A stretch of 64,000 nt of DNA. Source: Eriocheir sinensis. Lineage: Eukaryota > Arthropoda > Malacostraca > Decapoda > Varunidae. Positions 48,722 through 62,200 of this stretch are shown here, in pieces. The notes under the pieces were generated by a model. That model had not been told where the DNA came from, did not search any database, and worked only from the letters and a program-made list of their open reading frames with translations. The position numbers were made by a program, and so were the translations under genes. Positions within the stretch are counted from its first letter, which is position 1, and every line of letters starts with the position of its first letter. The stretch is from NCBI RefSeq assembly GCF_024679095.1, contig NW_026111615.1:139001-203000 (forward strand). Direction: 5' to 3'.

Positions 48722-49355
48722 TGTATGTTGCATATTTTTTCAATACAAATTTACCTTATTATATACGCATTTTGTATATTAATTTTAATACAAATTTAAT
48801 TATTCGATGTGTATTTTTGTATCTGTATTTGTATATATATTTTTATACGCTTTTACATTATTTAATATTTATTTTGAATATATATTTTTATACAAATTCA
48901 TGGTATTTTATGTGTATTTGTATATATATTTTTATATAAATTTACATTATTTTATGAGTATTTTGTACATATTTTTTTACAAATCTACCTTATTTTATGT
49001 TTATTTTGTATGTGTATTTTCTATATTTATATTTATCCAAATACACATTCTTTTATTGGTATTTTGTTTATTTATTTTAATTTGAATTTACATTATTTTA
49101 TGTGTATTTTGTATACATTTTTTTATACGTATTTACTTAGTTTTATGTGTATTTTGTATATATATTTTTATAGAAATCTACGTTTTTTTATTTGTATTCG
49201 TAGATATGTTTTGAAACAAATTTACATTGTTTTATATGTATTTTTGCATATCTCTTTCAATACAAATTTACCTTATTGTATGTGCATTTTGTATATTTAT
49301 TTCAATGCAAATTTAAATTCTTTATGTGTTTTTTGGTATTTGTATTTTTATAAGA
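48722..49355 (+). repeat. 45-bp satellite array, block 32 (plus half of compound unit 2)
   Basis: Same monomer order as block 30, with scattered substitutions. One change in D reads TCGTAGATATGTTTTG near 49,199, an unusual alteration of the otherwise very constant D core. It ends at J7. Confidence 0.93.
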
Positions 49356-50609
49356 TTACGAAAATTTGAATAAAAATATATACAAAAAAACAAAAAAATA
49401 AATTTCTATTTCTATGAAAATAGATATACAAAATACACATTTAATAAGTTAAATTTGTATTTAAATACATGTACAAAATACACATAAAATAATGTAAATT
49501 TGTATGAAATGAAAACAAATTCACATAAAATTCGCGTCAAAATAAAAAAACAAAATATCAATAAAAGAATGTGTATTTGTATGAAAATAGATATACAAAA
49601 TACACATAAAATAACCTAAATTTGTATCAAACTATATACAAAAAGAAACAAAAATATTTTAAATTTGTATGAAAATAAATATACAAAATACACATAAAAT
49701 TAGGTAAATTTGTATTGAAATACATACACAAAATACACATAAAATAAGGTAAATTTAAATGAAAATACATAAACATATACACTTAAAATAACGTAAATTT
49801 CTATAAAAAAATATGTACAAAACACAAATAGAATAATGTAAAATCGTATCAAAATAAATACACAGAATATTAATGAAATAATGTAAATTTGTATGAAAAT
49901 AAAGGGGCAAAATACCTATAAAATAACGCATTTTTTAATTATAAAAATATATATACCAAAATACACATCAAGAAATAAAATTTGTATTAAAATAAATATA
50001 CAAAAAACACATACAATAAGGTAAATTTGTATTGAAATAGATATGCAAAACACATATAAAACAATGTAAATTTGTTTCAAAATATATATACGAATACACA
50101 TAAAATAACGTAGATTTCTATAAAAATATATATACAAAATACACATAAAATGAAGTAAATACGTATAAAAAAATGTATACAAAAAACACATAAAATAATG
50201 TAAATTTGTATCAAAATAAATAAACAAAATACCAATAAAAGAATGTGTATTTGTATAAATATAAATATACAAAATACACATAAAATAACGTAAATTTATA
50301 TAAAACTATATACAAAAATACAGAGAAGTAATTAAATTTGTATGAAAATATATACAAAATACACACAAAATAAGCTAAATTTGATTTGAAATATATATAC
50401 AAAATACATGAAATAAAGTAAATTTGTATCAAAATATTTATACAAATACACATATAATAACGTAAATTTGTATGAAAATATATAAACAAAATACACATTA
50501 AATAATATAAATACGTATAAAAAATATGTACAAAATACACATATAATCATGTAATTCGTATCAAAATAAATAAACAAAATACCAATAAAATAATATAAAT
50601 TTGTATGAG
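49356..50609 (-). repeat. 45-bp satellite array, block 33 (minus half of compound unit 3)
   Basis: Same order as block 31, 1,254 bp. The right J4 junction lacks the AAACG at its centre (reads GTATGAGTGTATGTTGCA), a 5-base loss at the inversion point. After it the plus side does not repeat the short plus half but continues into the long block 34. Confidence 0.92.
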
Positions 50610-50689
50610 TGTATGTTGCATATTTTTTCAATACAAATTTATCTTATTATTTATGCATTTTGTATATTAATTTTAATACAAATTTAGTT

Positions 50690-51620
50690 ATTCGATGTGT
50701 ATTTTTGTATCTGTATTTTTATAAACATATGCTTTATTTTTTGGGTATTTTGCATCTTTATTTTCATACAAATTTACATTATTTTATTGATATTCTGCTC
50801 ATTCATTTTGATACGAATTGACATTATTCTATGTGTATTTTGTATATATTTTTCACACAAATTTACGTTATTTTATGTGTATTTGCTTATATATTTTGAC
50901 ACAAATTTACAATATTTTATGGATATTTTGTATATACATTTCAAAAGAAATTTACCTAGTTTTGTGTATTTTGTATATCTATTTTCAAACAAACTCAAAT
51001 TATTTCTATGTATTTTTGTATATATTTTAATACAAATTTTAGTTATGTTATGTGTATTTTGTAAATTTATTTTCATTCAAATATATATTATTTTATTGGT
51101 GTTTTGCTGATTTATATTGATACGAATTTACATTATTTTATATGTACTTTGTATATATATTTTTAAACGCTTTTACATTATTTAATATTTATTTTGAATA
51201 TATATTTTTATAAAAATTCATGGTATTTTATGTGTATTTGTATATATATTTTTATATAAATTTACATTATTTTACGTGTATTTTGTATATACATTTTTTT
51301 ACAAATCTACCTTATTTTATGTTTATTTTGTATGTGTATTTTGTATATTTATATTTATCCAAATACACATTCTTTTATTGGTATTTTGTTTATTTATTTT
51401 AATTCGAATTTACATTATTTTATGTGTATTTTGTATACATTTTTTTATACGTATTTACTTTATTTTATGTGTATTTTGTATATATTTTTTATAGAAATCT
51501 ACGTTTTTTTTATTTGTATTCGTATATATATTTTGAAACAAATTTACATTGCTTTATATGTATTTTTGCATATCTCTTTCAATACAAATTTACCTTATTG
51601 TATGTGCATTTTGTATATTT
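50690..51620 (+). repeat. 931-bp higher-order unit, tandem copy 1
   Basis: From G (TTGTATCTGTATTTTTATAA) through H, I (CTGCTCATTC at 50,789), J to P variants with TTGACACAAATTT, and A to F. Equivalent points recur 931 bp downstream (for example 50,818 and 51,749). Confidence 0.85.
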
Positions 51621-52494
51621 TGTATATGTGTATTTTTGTATCTGTATTTTTATAAACATATGCTTTATTTTTTGGGTATTTTGCATCTTTATTTTCATAC
51701 AAATTTACATTATTTTATTGATATTCTGCTCATTCATTTTGATACGAATTGACATTATTCTATGTGTGTTTTGTATATATTTTTCATACAAATTTACGTT
51801 ATTTTATGTGTATTTGCTTATATATTTTGACACAAATTTACAATATTTTATGGGTATTATTTTGTATATACATTTCAAAAGAAATTTACCTAGTTTTATG
51901 TGTATTTTGTATATCTATTTTCATACAAACTCAAATTATTTCTATGTATTTTTGTATATATTTTAATACAAATTTTAATTATGTTATGTGTATTTTGTAA
52001 ATTTATTTTCATTCAAATATATATTATTTTATTGGTGTTTTGTTGATTTATATTAATACGAGTTTATGTTATTTTATATGTACTTTGTATATATATTTTT
52101 ATACGCTTTTACATTATTTAATATTTATTTTGAATATATATTTTTATACAAATTCATGATATTTTATGTGTATTTGTATATATATTTTTATATAAATTTA
52201 CATTATTTTATGTGTATTTTGTACATATATTTTTTTTACAAATCTACCTTATTTTATGTTTATTTTGTATGTATTTTGTATATTTATATTTATCTAAATA
52301 CACATTCTTTTATTGGTATTTTGTTTATTTATTTTAATTCGAATTTACATTATTTTATGTGTATTTTGTATACATTTTTTTATACGTATTTACTTAATTT
52401 TATGTGTATTTTGTATATATATTTTTATAGAAATCTACGTTTTTTTATTTGTATTCGTATATATATTTTGAAACAAATTTACATTGTTTTTTTT
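51621..52494 (+). repeat. 931-bp higher-order unit, tandem copy 2 (cut at D/E)
   Basis: Starts at the join TATTTTGTATATGTGTATTT, where F runs into G. It repeats the order of copy 1 as far as the E monomer, where it is replaced at 52,494 by a different segment. CTGCTCATTC is at 51,728. Confidence 0.85.
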
Positions 52495-55400
52495 GGTACA
52501 TGTATTTAAATACAAATTTAACTAGTTATATGTGTATTTTGTATATCTATTTTGTATGTATATTTTCATAGAAATTTACTCTATTTTATGAGTATTCGTA
52601 TATATATTTTGATACAAATTTACATTATTAATGTGTATTTTGCATATCTATTTCAATACAAATTTACTTTATTGTACGTACATTTTATATATTTATTTTA
52701 ATACAAATTTAATCATTTTATATGTATTTTTGTATATATATTTTTATGCAAATATGCGTTATTATATGGATATTTTCCATCTTTATTTTCATACAAATTT
52801 ACATTATTTTATTGATATTCTCTTTATTTATTTTGATACGATTTAACATTATTCTATGTGTTTTTTGTATATATATTTTTTTAAACATATTTACATTATT
52901 TAATGTTCATTTTGTATATATATTTTATCCAAATTTACATTATTTTATGTGTATTTGTTTATATATTTTCATACAAATTTACATTATTTTATGTGTTTTT
53001 TGTAAATATATTTTTCTACGTATTTAAATTATTTTATGTGTATTTTGTATATACATTTTCATAAAAAAATTACGTTATTTTATTGTGTGTATCAATATAT
53101 ATTTTGATACAAATTTTATACAAATTCATGTTATTTAATGTGTATTTGTATATATATTTTCATACAAATTTATATTATCTTATGTGTATTTTTTCATATA
53201 TTTCATTACAAATTTACCTTATTTCATGTTTAGTTTGTATATTTATTTCATTCAATTTTAAATTATTTTGTGTATATTTGTATTTGTATTTAGGTTATTT
53301 TATGTGTATTTCGTATATATATTTTCATCCAAAATTACATTATTTTATTGATATTTTCTTAATTTAATTCGATACGAATTTAGATTATTTCATAGGTATT
53401 TTGTATACATATTTTTATGCAAATTTATTTTGTTCATTTTTGTACATATATTTTTATAGAAATTTGCGTTATTTTATGTATATAGCTTTATATAAATTCA
53501 CGTTATTTTATGTGCATTTTGTATATTTATATTTATACAAATACACATTCTTTTATTGGTATATTGCTTATTTACATTTATACGAATTTACATTATTTTA
53601 TGTGTATTTTGTATACATTTTTTATACGTATTTATTTAATATTATGTGTATTTTGTATATGTATTTTTATAGAAATCTACGTTATTTTATGTGTATTCGT
53701 ATATATATTTTGAAACAAATTTACATTATTTTATATGTATTTTGCATATCTATTTCAATACAAATTTACCTTATTGTATGTGCATTTTGTATATTTATTT
53801 TAATACAAATTCAAATATTTTATGTGTATTTTGGTATCAATATTTTTTATAAAAAATGCGTTATTTTATAGGTATTTTGCATCTTAATTTTCATACAAAT
53901 TTACATTTTTTTATTAATATTCTGTGTATATATTTTGATACGATTTTACATTATTCTATTTGTGTTTTGTATATATATTTTTTATACATATTTACATTAT
54001 TTAATGTGTATTTTGTATATATATTTCATACAAATTTACGTTATTATATGTGTATTTGTTTATATATTTTCTTTCAAATTTACATTATTTTATGTGTATT
54101 TGGATATGTATTTCAATAGAAATTAACCTAATTTTGTGTATTTTGTATATTTCTTTTCATACAAATTTAAATTATTTTTGTGTATTTTTGTATATAGTTT
54201 TATACAAATTTAAGTTATTTTATGTACTCATTTACATTATTTAATGTGTATTTTGTATATATATTTTTATCCAAAGTTAATTTATTTTACGTTCACTTTT
54301 GGACATATATTTTTATAGAAATTAGCGTTATTTTATATGTGTTTGTATATGTTTTCTCATACAAATTTACACTATTTTATTGATATTTTGTTTATTTAGT
54401 TTGATACGAATTACATGATTATATGTGTATTTTGTACATATTTTTTATACGTATTTACACTACTTAATGTGTATTTTGTTTATATATTTTTAAACAAATT
54501 TACGTTATTATATGTATTTTTATGATTATTTTGATACAAATTTACATTCTTTTATGCATTTTGTATGTACATATCAATTCAAATTTAGCTTATTTTATCT
54601 GTATTTTGTATATCTATTTTCATAGGAATTTAATTACTTCTGTGTATTTTTGTATATAGTTTTATACAAATCTACGTTTTTTTATGTGTATTTTGTATAT
54701 TTATATTTATACAAATACACATTCTTTTATTGGTATTTTGTTTATTTATTTTGATACGAATTTACATTATTTTATGTGTATTTTGTATACATTTTTTTAT
54801 ACGTATTTACTTCATTTTACGTGTATTTTGTATATATATTTTTATACATATCTACGTTATTTTATGTGTATTCGTATATATATTTTGAAACAAATTTACA
54901 TTGTTTTATATGTATTTTGCATATCTATTTCAATACAGATTTACCTTATTGTATGTGTATTTTGTATATTTATTTTAATACAAATATTTTTTTATGTGTA
55001 TTTTTGTATATATATTTTTAAAAAAAATGCGTTATTTTATTAATATTCTGTGTATTTATTTTGATACGATTTTACATTATTCTATTTGTGTTTTGTATAT
55101 ATTTTTTTATACAAATTTACGTTATTTTAAGCGTATTTGTTTATGTATTTTCATTCAGATTTACAGTATTTTATGTGTATTTTGTATATGTATTTCAATA
55201 CAAATTTACCTATTTTTATATGTTTTTTGTATATTTATTTTCATACAAATTTAAACTATTTTTGTGTATTTTTGTATATAGTTTTATACAAATTTATGTT
55301 ATCTTATGTGTATTTTGTATATTTATTTTCATACAAATACACATTCTTTTATTGACATTTTGTTTATTTATTTTGTATATATATTTTTATACGTATTTAC

Positions 55401-56255
55401 ATCCTTTCATGTGTATTTTGTATATTTATAAAAAATGCGTTATTTTATTTGTATTTTGCATCTTTATTTTCATACAAATTTACATTATTTTATTTACATT
55501 CTGTGTATTTATTTTAATACGATTTTACATTATTCGATTTGTGTTTTGTATATGTATTTTTTATACATATTTTCATTATTTAATGAGTATTTTTTATATA
55601 TATTTTATACAAATTTATGTTAATTTAAGTGTATTTGTTTGTATATTTTCATTCAAATTTACATTATTTTATGTGTATTTTGTATATGTATTTCTTTACA
55701 AATTTACCTAATTTTATGTGTATTTTGTATATTTATTTTCAAACAAATTTAACTTATGTTTGTGTATTTTTATATATAGTTTTATACAAATTTACGTTAT
55801 TTTATGTGTATTTTGTATATTTATTTTCATACAAATACACATTCTTTTATTGATATTTTAATTATTTATTTTGACACGAATTTACATTATTTAATGTGTA
55901 TTTTGTATATATATTTTTATACGTATTTACATCATTTCATGTGTATTTTGTATATATATTTCTATAGAAATCTACGTTATTTTATGTGTATTCGTATATA
56001 TATTTTGAAACAAATATACATTGTTTTATGTGATTTTTGCATATTTTTTATTTGCCTTATTTTAAGTTTATTTTTATATCTATTTTCATTCAAATTCAAA
56101 TCATTTTATGTGTATATATTTATTTGTATTTACGTTATTTTCTGTGTATTTTCTATATATATTTTCATTCAAAATTACATTATTTTATGGGTATTTTGTC
56201 CATTTATTTCGATACGAATTTAGAATATTTCATGTGTATTTTCTATACATATACA
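52494..56255 (+). repeat. Segmental duplication copy 2 (direct partner 16,908-20,811)
   Basis: Runs parallel to the partner from TACATGTATTTAAATAC to the J5 junction. It is about 140 bp shorter because of the H/I and A/B fusions and other small deletions, partly offset by gains. Confidence 0.82.
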
Positions 56256-59200
56256 TATAGAGTAAATTTCTATGAAAATATTTATTCAAAATACATATAA
56301 AATTATGTAAATAAGTATAAAAATATATATATCAAATACACCTAAAAAAAATGAAAATTCGTATCAAATTAAATAAATAAAATTCCGATAAAAGAACGTA
56401 TATTTGCAGGAAAATAAATATACAAAATACACATAAAATTACGAAAATTTGAATAAAAATATATACAAAAATACACAAAATTAATTTCAATTTGTATGAA
56501 AGATATACAAAATACACATATAATTAGTTAAATTTGTATTTAAATACATGTACAAAATTCACATAAAATAATGCAAATTTGTATGAAATGAAAACAAATT
56601 CACATAAAATAACGTACATTGGTATAAAATAGATATACAAAATATACATAGAATAATGTAAAATCGTATCAAAATAAATACACAGAATATCAATAAAATA
56701 ATGTAATTTTGTATGAAAATAAAGATGCAAAATACCCATAAAATAAAGCATATTTTTATAAAAATACATATACAAAAATACACATAGAATAGCAAAATTT
56801 ATATTAAAATTAATATACAAAATGCACGTACAATAAGGTAAATTTGTATTGAAAAAATATGCAAAATGCACATAAAACAATGTATATTTGTTTCAAAATA
56901 TATATACGAATACACATAAAACAACGTATATTTCTATAGAAATATATATACAAAATACACATGAAATGACGTAAATACGTATAAAAATATATATACAATA
57001 CACATTAAATAATGTAAATTCTTCAAAATAAATAAACAAAATATCAATAAAAGAATGTATTATTGTATGAAATAGATATACAAAATAAATAAAATAAATT
57101 ATTGTAAATTTGTATAAAACTCTATACAAAATACACAAAATAATTTAAATTTGTATAAATATATATATACAAAATACACATGATAATTTCTATTGAAATA
57201 CATATACAAAATACACATAAAATAATATAAATTTGAATAAAAATATATAAACAAATACACTGAAAATAACGAAAATTTGTATGAAATATATATAGAAAAT
57301 ACACATTAAATAATGTAAATATGTATAAAAAAATATATACAAAACACAAATAGAATAATGTAAAACAGTATCAAAATAAATACACAGAATATTAATAAAA
57401 TAATGTAAATTTGTATGAAAATAAAGATGCAAAATACCCATAAAACAAGGCATTTTCTTATGAAAATATATATACCAAAATGCACATAAAATATTTAAAT
57501 TTGTATTACAATAAATATACAAAATGCACATACAATAAGGTAAATTTGTATTGAAATAGATATGCAAAATACATATAAAACAATGTAAATTTGTTTCAAA
57601 ATATACATACGAATACACATAAAATAACGTAGAATTCTATAAAATATATATACAAAATGAAGTAAATACGTATAAGAAAATGTATACAAAATACACATAA
57701 AATAATGTAAATTCGTATCAAAATAAATAAACTAAATGCCAATAAAAGAATGTTTACATGTATAAATATAAGTATACAAAATACACAGAAATTAACGTAA
57801 AATTGTATAAAACTTAATACAAAAATAAACAAAAATAATTAAATTTGTATGAAAATAGATATACAAAAGACACATAAAATAAGCTAAATTTGAATTGAAA
57901 TAAATATAGAAAATACATAAAATAATGTAAATTTGTATCAAAATATATATTCAAATACACATATAATAACATAAATTTGTATAAAAATATATAAACAAAA
58001 TACACATTAAATAATGTAAATACGTATAAAAGATATGTACGTAATGTAAAAATTTATAAAATTAAAGATGCAAAATACCCATAAAATATCTCATATTTAA
58101 AAAAAATATATATACAAAAATACACATAAAATAATTAAATTTGTATTAAAATAAATATAGAAAATACACATACAGTAAGGTAGATTTTTATTGAAATAGA
58201 TATGCAAAAAACACATAAAATAATGAATTTTTTTTATCAAAATATATACGAATACACACAATAAAATTACGTAAATTTTTATTAAAAAATATATACAAAA
58301 TAAACATAAAATAATGTAAATACATAGAAAAATATATATGCAAAATACACATAAAATAATGTAAATTCGTATCAAAATAAATAAACAAAATTTCCTCTAA
58401 AAGAATGTATATGTGTAGGAAAATATATACAAAATGCAAATAAAATAAAAAAATATTTCTATAAAAATAATACAAAAATACAAAAAAATAATTTAAATTT
58501 GTTTGAAAATAGATATGCAAAATACAAATGAAATTAGGCAAATTTTTATTGAAATACATATACAAAATACACATAAAATAATGTAAATTTATATGAAAAT
58601 ATATAAACAAATACACATAAGATAACGTAAATTTCCATAAAATATATGTACAAAATATACATTAAATAATGTAAATATGTCTAAAAATATATATACAAAA
58701 TACACAGAATGTAAAATCGTATCAAAATAAATAAACAGACAATCAATAAAATAATGTAAATTTGTATGAAAATAAACATGCAAAATACCCATATAATAAC
58801 GCATATTTGTTTAAAAATATATATACAAAAATACACATAAAATAATTAAATTTGCATCAAAATAAATATACAAAAGGCACATACAATAAAGAAAATTTGT
58901 ATTGAAATAGATATGCGAAATACACATAAATAATGTAAATTTGTATCAAAATATATATACGAATACACATAAAATAGATTAAATTTCTATGAAAATATAT
59001 ATTCAAAATACATATAAAATTATGTAAATAAGTATAAAAATATATATATCAAATAAACCTAAAATAATGAAAATTCGTATCAAAATAAATAAACAAAATT
59101 CCGATAAAAGAACGTATATTTGTAGGAAAATAAATATACAAAATTCACATAAAATTACTCAAATTTGAATAAAAATATATACTAAAATACACAAAATTAA

Positions 59201-62200
59201 TTTTAATTTGTATGAAAATAGATATACATAATACACATATAATTAGTTAAGTTTGTATTTAAATACATGTACAAAATACACATAAAATAATGTAAATTTG
59301 TATGAAATGAAAACAAATTCACATAAAATAACGTTCATTTGTATGAAATATATATACAAACTATACATAGAATAATGTAAAATCGTATCAAAATAAATAC
59401 ACAGAATATCAATAAAATAAGGTAAATTTGTATAAAAATAAAGATGCAAAATACCCATAAAATAAAGCATTTTTTTATGAAAATACATATACAAAAATAC
59501 ACATTGAATAATTAAATTTGTATTAAAATTAATATACAAAATGCACGTACAATAAGGTAAATTTATATTGAAAAAATATGCAAAATGCACATAAAACAAT
59601 GTATATTTGTTTCAAAATATATATACGAATACACATAAAATAACATATATTTCTATAGAAATATATATACAAAATACACATGAAATGACGTAAATACGTA
59701 TAAAAATATATATACACAATACACATTAAATAATGTGAATTCGCATCAAAATAAATAAACAAAATATCAATAAAAAATGTGTATTTGTATGAAAATAGAT
59801 ATACAAAATATATAAATTTATATAAAACTCTTTTTATTAAAATATATATACCAAAATAATAAAATATTTAAATTTGTATTACAATAAATATACAAAATGC
59901 ACATACAATAAGGTAGATTTATATTGAAATAGATATGCTAAATACATATAAAACAATGTAAATTTGCTTCAAAATATATATACCAATACACATAAAATAA
60001 CGTAGATTACTATAAAAATATATATACAAAATACACATTAAATGAAGTAAATACGTATAAGAAAATGTATACAAAGTACACATAAAATAATTAAATTTGT
60101 ATTAAAATAAATATACAAAATACACATACAATAAGGTAAATCTATATTGAAATAGATATGCAAAATAAACATAAAATAATGTAAATTTGTATCAAAACAT
60201 ATACAATTACACACAATAAAATAACGTAAATTTTTATGAAAATATATATAAAAAATACACATAAAATAATGTAAATACGTAGAAAAATATATATACAAAA
60301 TACACATAAAACTATGTAAATTCTTATGAAAATAAATGAACAAAATTCCACTTAAAGAATGTATATTTGTAGGAAAATATAAATACAAAATACAAATAAA
60401 ATAACTAAAATTTGTATAAAAATTTTATTTGAATTTGTATAAAATATATATATTTATTTGAAAATAGATATGCAAAATACACATAAAATTAGGCAAATCT
60501 GTAATGAAATACATATACAAATTACACATAAAATATTTTAAATTTGTATGAAAATATATAAACAAATACACATAAAATAGCGTATATTTATATAAAATAT
60601 ATATACAAAATATACATTAAATAATGTAAATGTGTATAAAAATATATATAGAAAATACACTTAGAATAATGTAAAATCGTATCAAAATAAATAAACAGAA
60701 TATCAATAAAATAATATAAATTTGTATGAAAATAAAGATGCAAAATACCCAAATAATAACGCATATTTTTACAAAAATACACATAAAATAATTAAATTTG
60801 TATTAAAATAAATATACAAAATACACATACAATATGGTAAATTTGTATTGAAATAGATATGCAAAATAAACATAAATAATGTAAATTTGTATCAAAATAT
60901 ATATACGAATACCCATAAAATAGAGTAAATTTCTATTAAAATATATATTCAAAACACAAGTGAAATGATATAAATAAGTATAAAAATATACATATCAAAT
61001 ACACCTAAAATAATGTAAATTCATATAAAAATAAATAAACAAAACTACGATAAAAGAATATGGAAAAAAATATACAAAATATATTTGTATAAAAATATAT
61101 ACAAAAATACACAAAATTATTTTCAATTTGTATGAAAATAGATATACAAAATACTCATATAATTAAATAAATTTGTATTTAAATACATGTACAAAATATA
61201 CATAAAATTAGGTAGATTTGTATTGAAATACATATACAAAATACACATCAAATAATATTAAATTTGAATGAAAATATATAAAAAATACACCTAAAAATAC
61301 GTAAATTTGTATAAAATATATATAAAAAATACACATTAAATTATGTAAATATGTAAAAAAATATATATATATACAAAACAAAAATAGAATAATGTAAAAT
61401 AGTATCAAAATAAATACACAGAATCTTAATAAAATAATGTAAATTTGTATGTAAATTAAGATGCAAAATACCCACAAAGAATCGAATTTTTTATAAAAAT
61501 ATATATACCAAAATACACATAAAATATTTGAATTTGTATTAAAATAAATATCAAAATGCACATACAATAAGGTAAATTTGTATTGAAATAGATATGCAAA
61601 ATACATATAAAACAATGTAAATTTGTTTCAAAATATATATACGAATACACACAAAATAACGTAGATTTCTATAAAAATATATACAAAATACACATAAAAA
61701 GAAGTAAATACGTATAAACAAATGTATACAAAATACACATAAAATAATGTAGATTCGTATCAAAATAAATAAACAAAATACCAATAAAAGAATGTGTATT
61801 TGTATAAATATAAATATACAAAATACACATAAAATAACGTAAATTTGCATTAAACTATATACAAAAATACACAGAAGTAATTAAACTTGTATGAAAATAT
61901 ATATACAAAATAAAGATAAAATAAGCTAAATTTGAATTGAAATGTATATACAAAATACATAAAATAATGTAAATTTGTATCAAAATATTTACACAAATAC
62001 ACATTTAATAACGTTAATTTGTTTAAAAATATATAAACAAAATACACATTAAATAATGTAAACACGTATAAAAAATATGTACAAAATACACATATGATCA
62101 TGTAATTCGTATCAAAATAAATAAACAAAATAACAATAAAATAATAATAATAATAGTAAATGGTCTATTCATTTGTAGGAAGCCATTAAATAATGTAAAC

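Larger units (their letters stand above)
47475..49355. repeat. Compound inverted unit, tandem copy 2 (1,881 bp)
   Basis: J7 to J7, with the minus half 47,475-48,721 and plus half 48,722-49,355. J4-to-J4 spacing from copy 1 is 1,884 bp. The fusion monomer TTGTATCTGTATTTGTATAT recurs near 48,820, showing the whole compound was copied as a unit. Confidence 0.9.
50610..56255 (+). repeat. 45-bp satellite array, block 34
   Basis: E/F/G after J4, then two tandem copies of a 931-bp unit of the CTGCTCATTC variant (50,690-52,490). A fusion follows at about 52,494 (ACATTGTTTTTTTTGGTACA). The rest copies 16,908-20,811 up to J5. Monomer fusions at 55,034 (H/I) and 55,376 (A/B) shorten it. The longest open frame of the window, 216 codons at 55,061-55,711, lies here and is repeat translation. 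Confidence 0.92.

Noticed and set aside
55061..55711. Longest open frame, 216 codons, plus strand, as a possible membrane protein gene
   Set aside because: Its translation is the 45-bp satellite read in frame (15-residue periodicity, Tyr/Phe/Ile/Cys-rich). There is no non-repeat domain, and the same frame occurs in every equivalent block on both strands.
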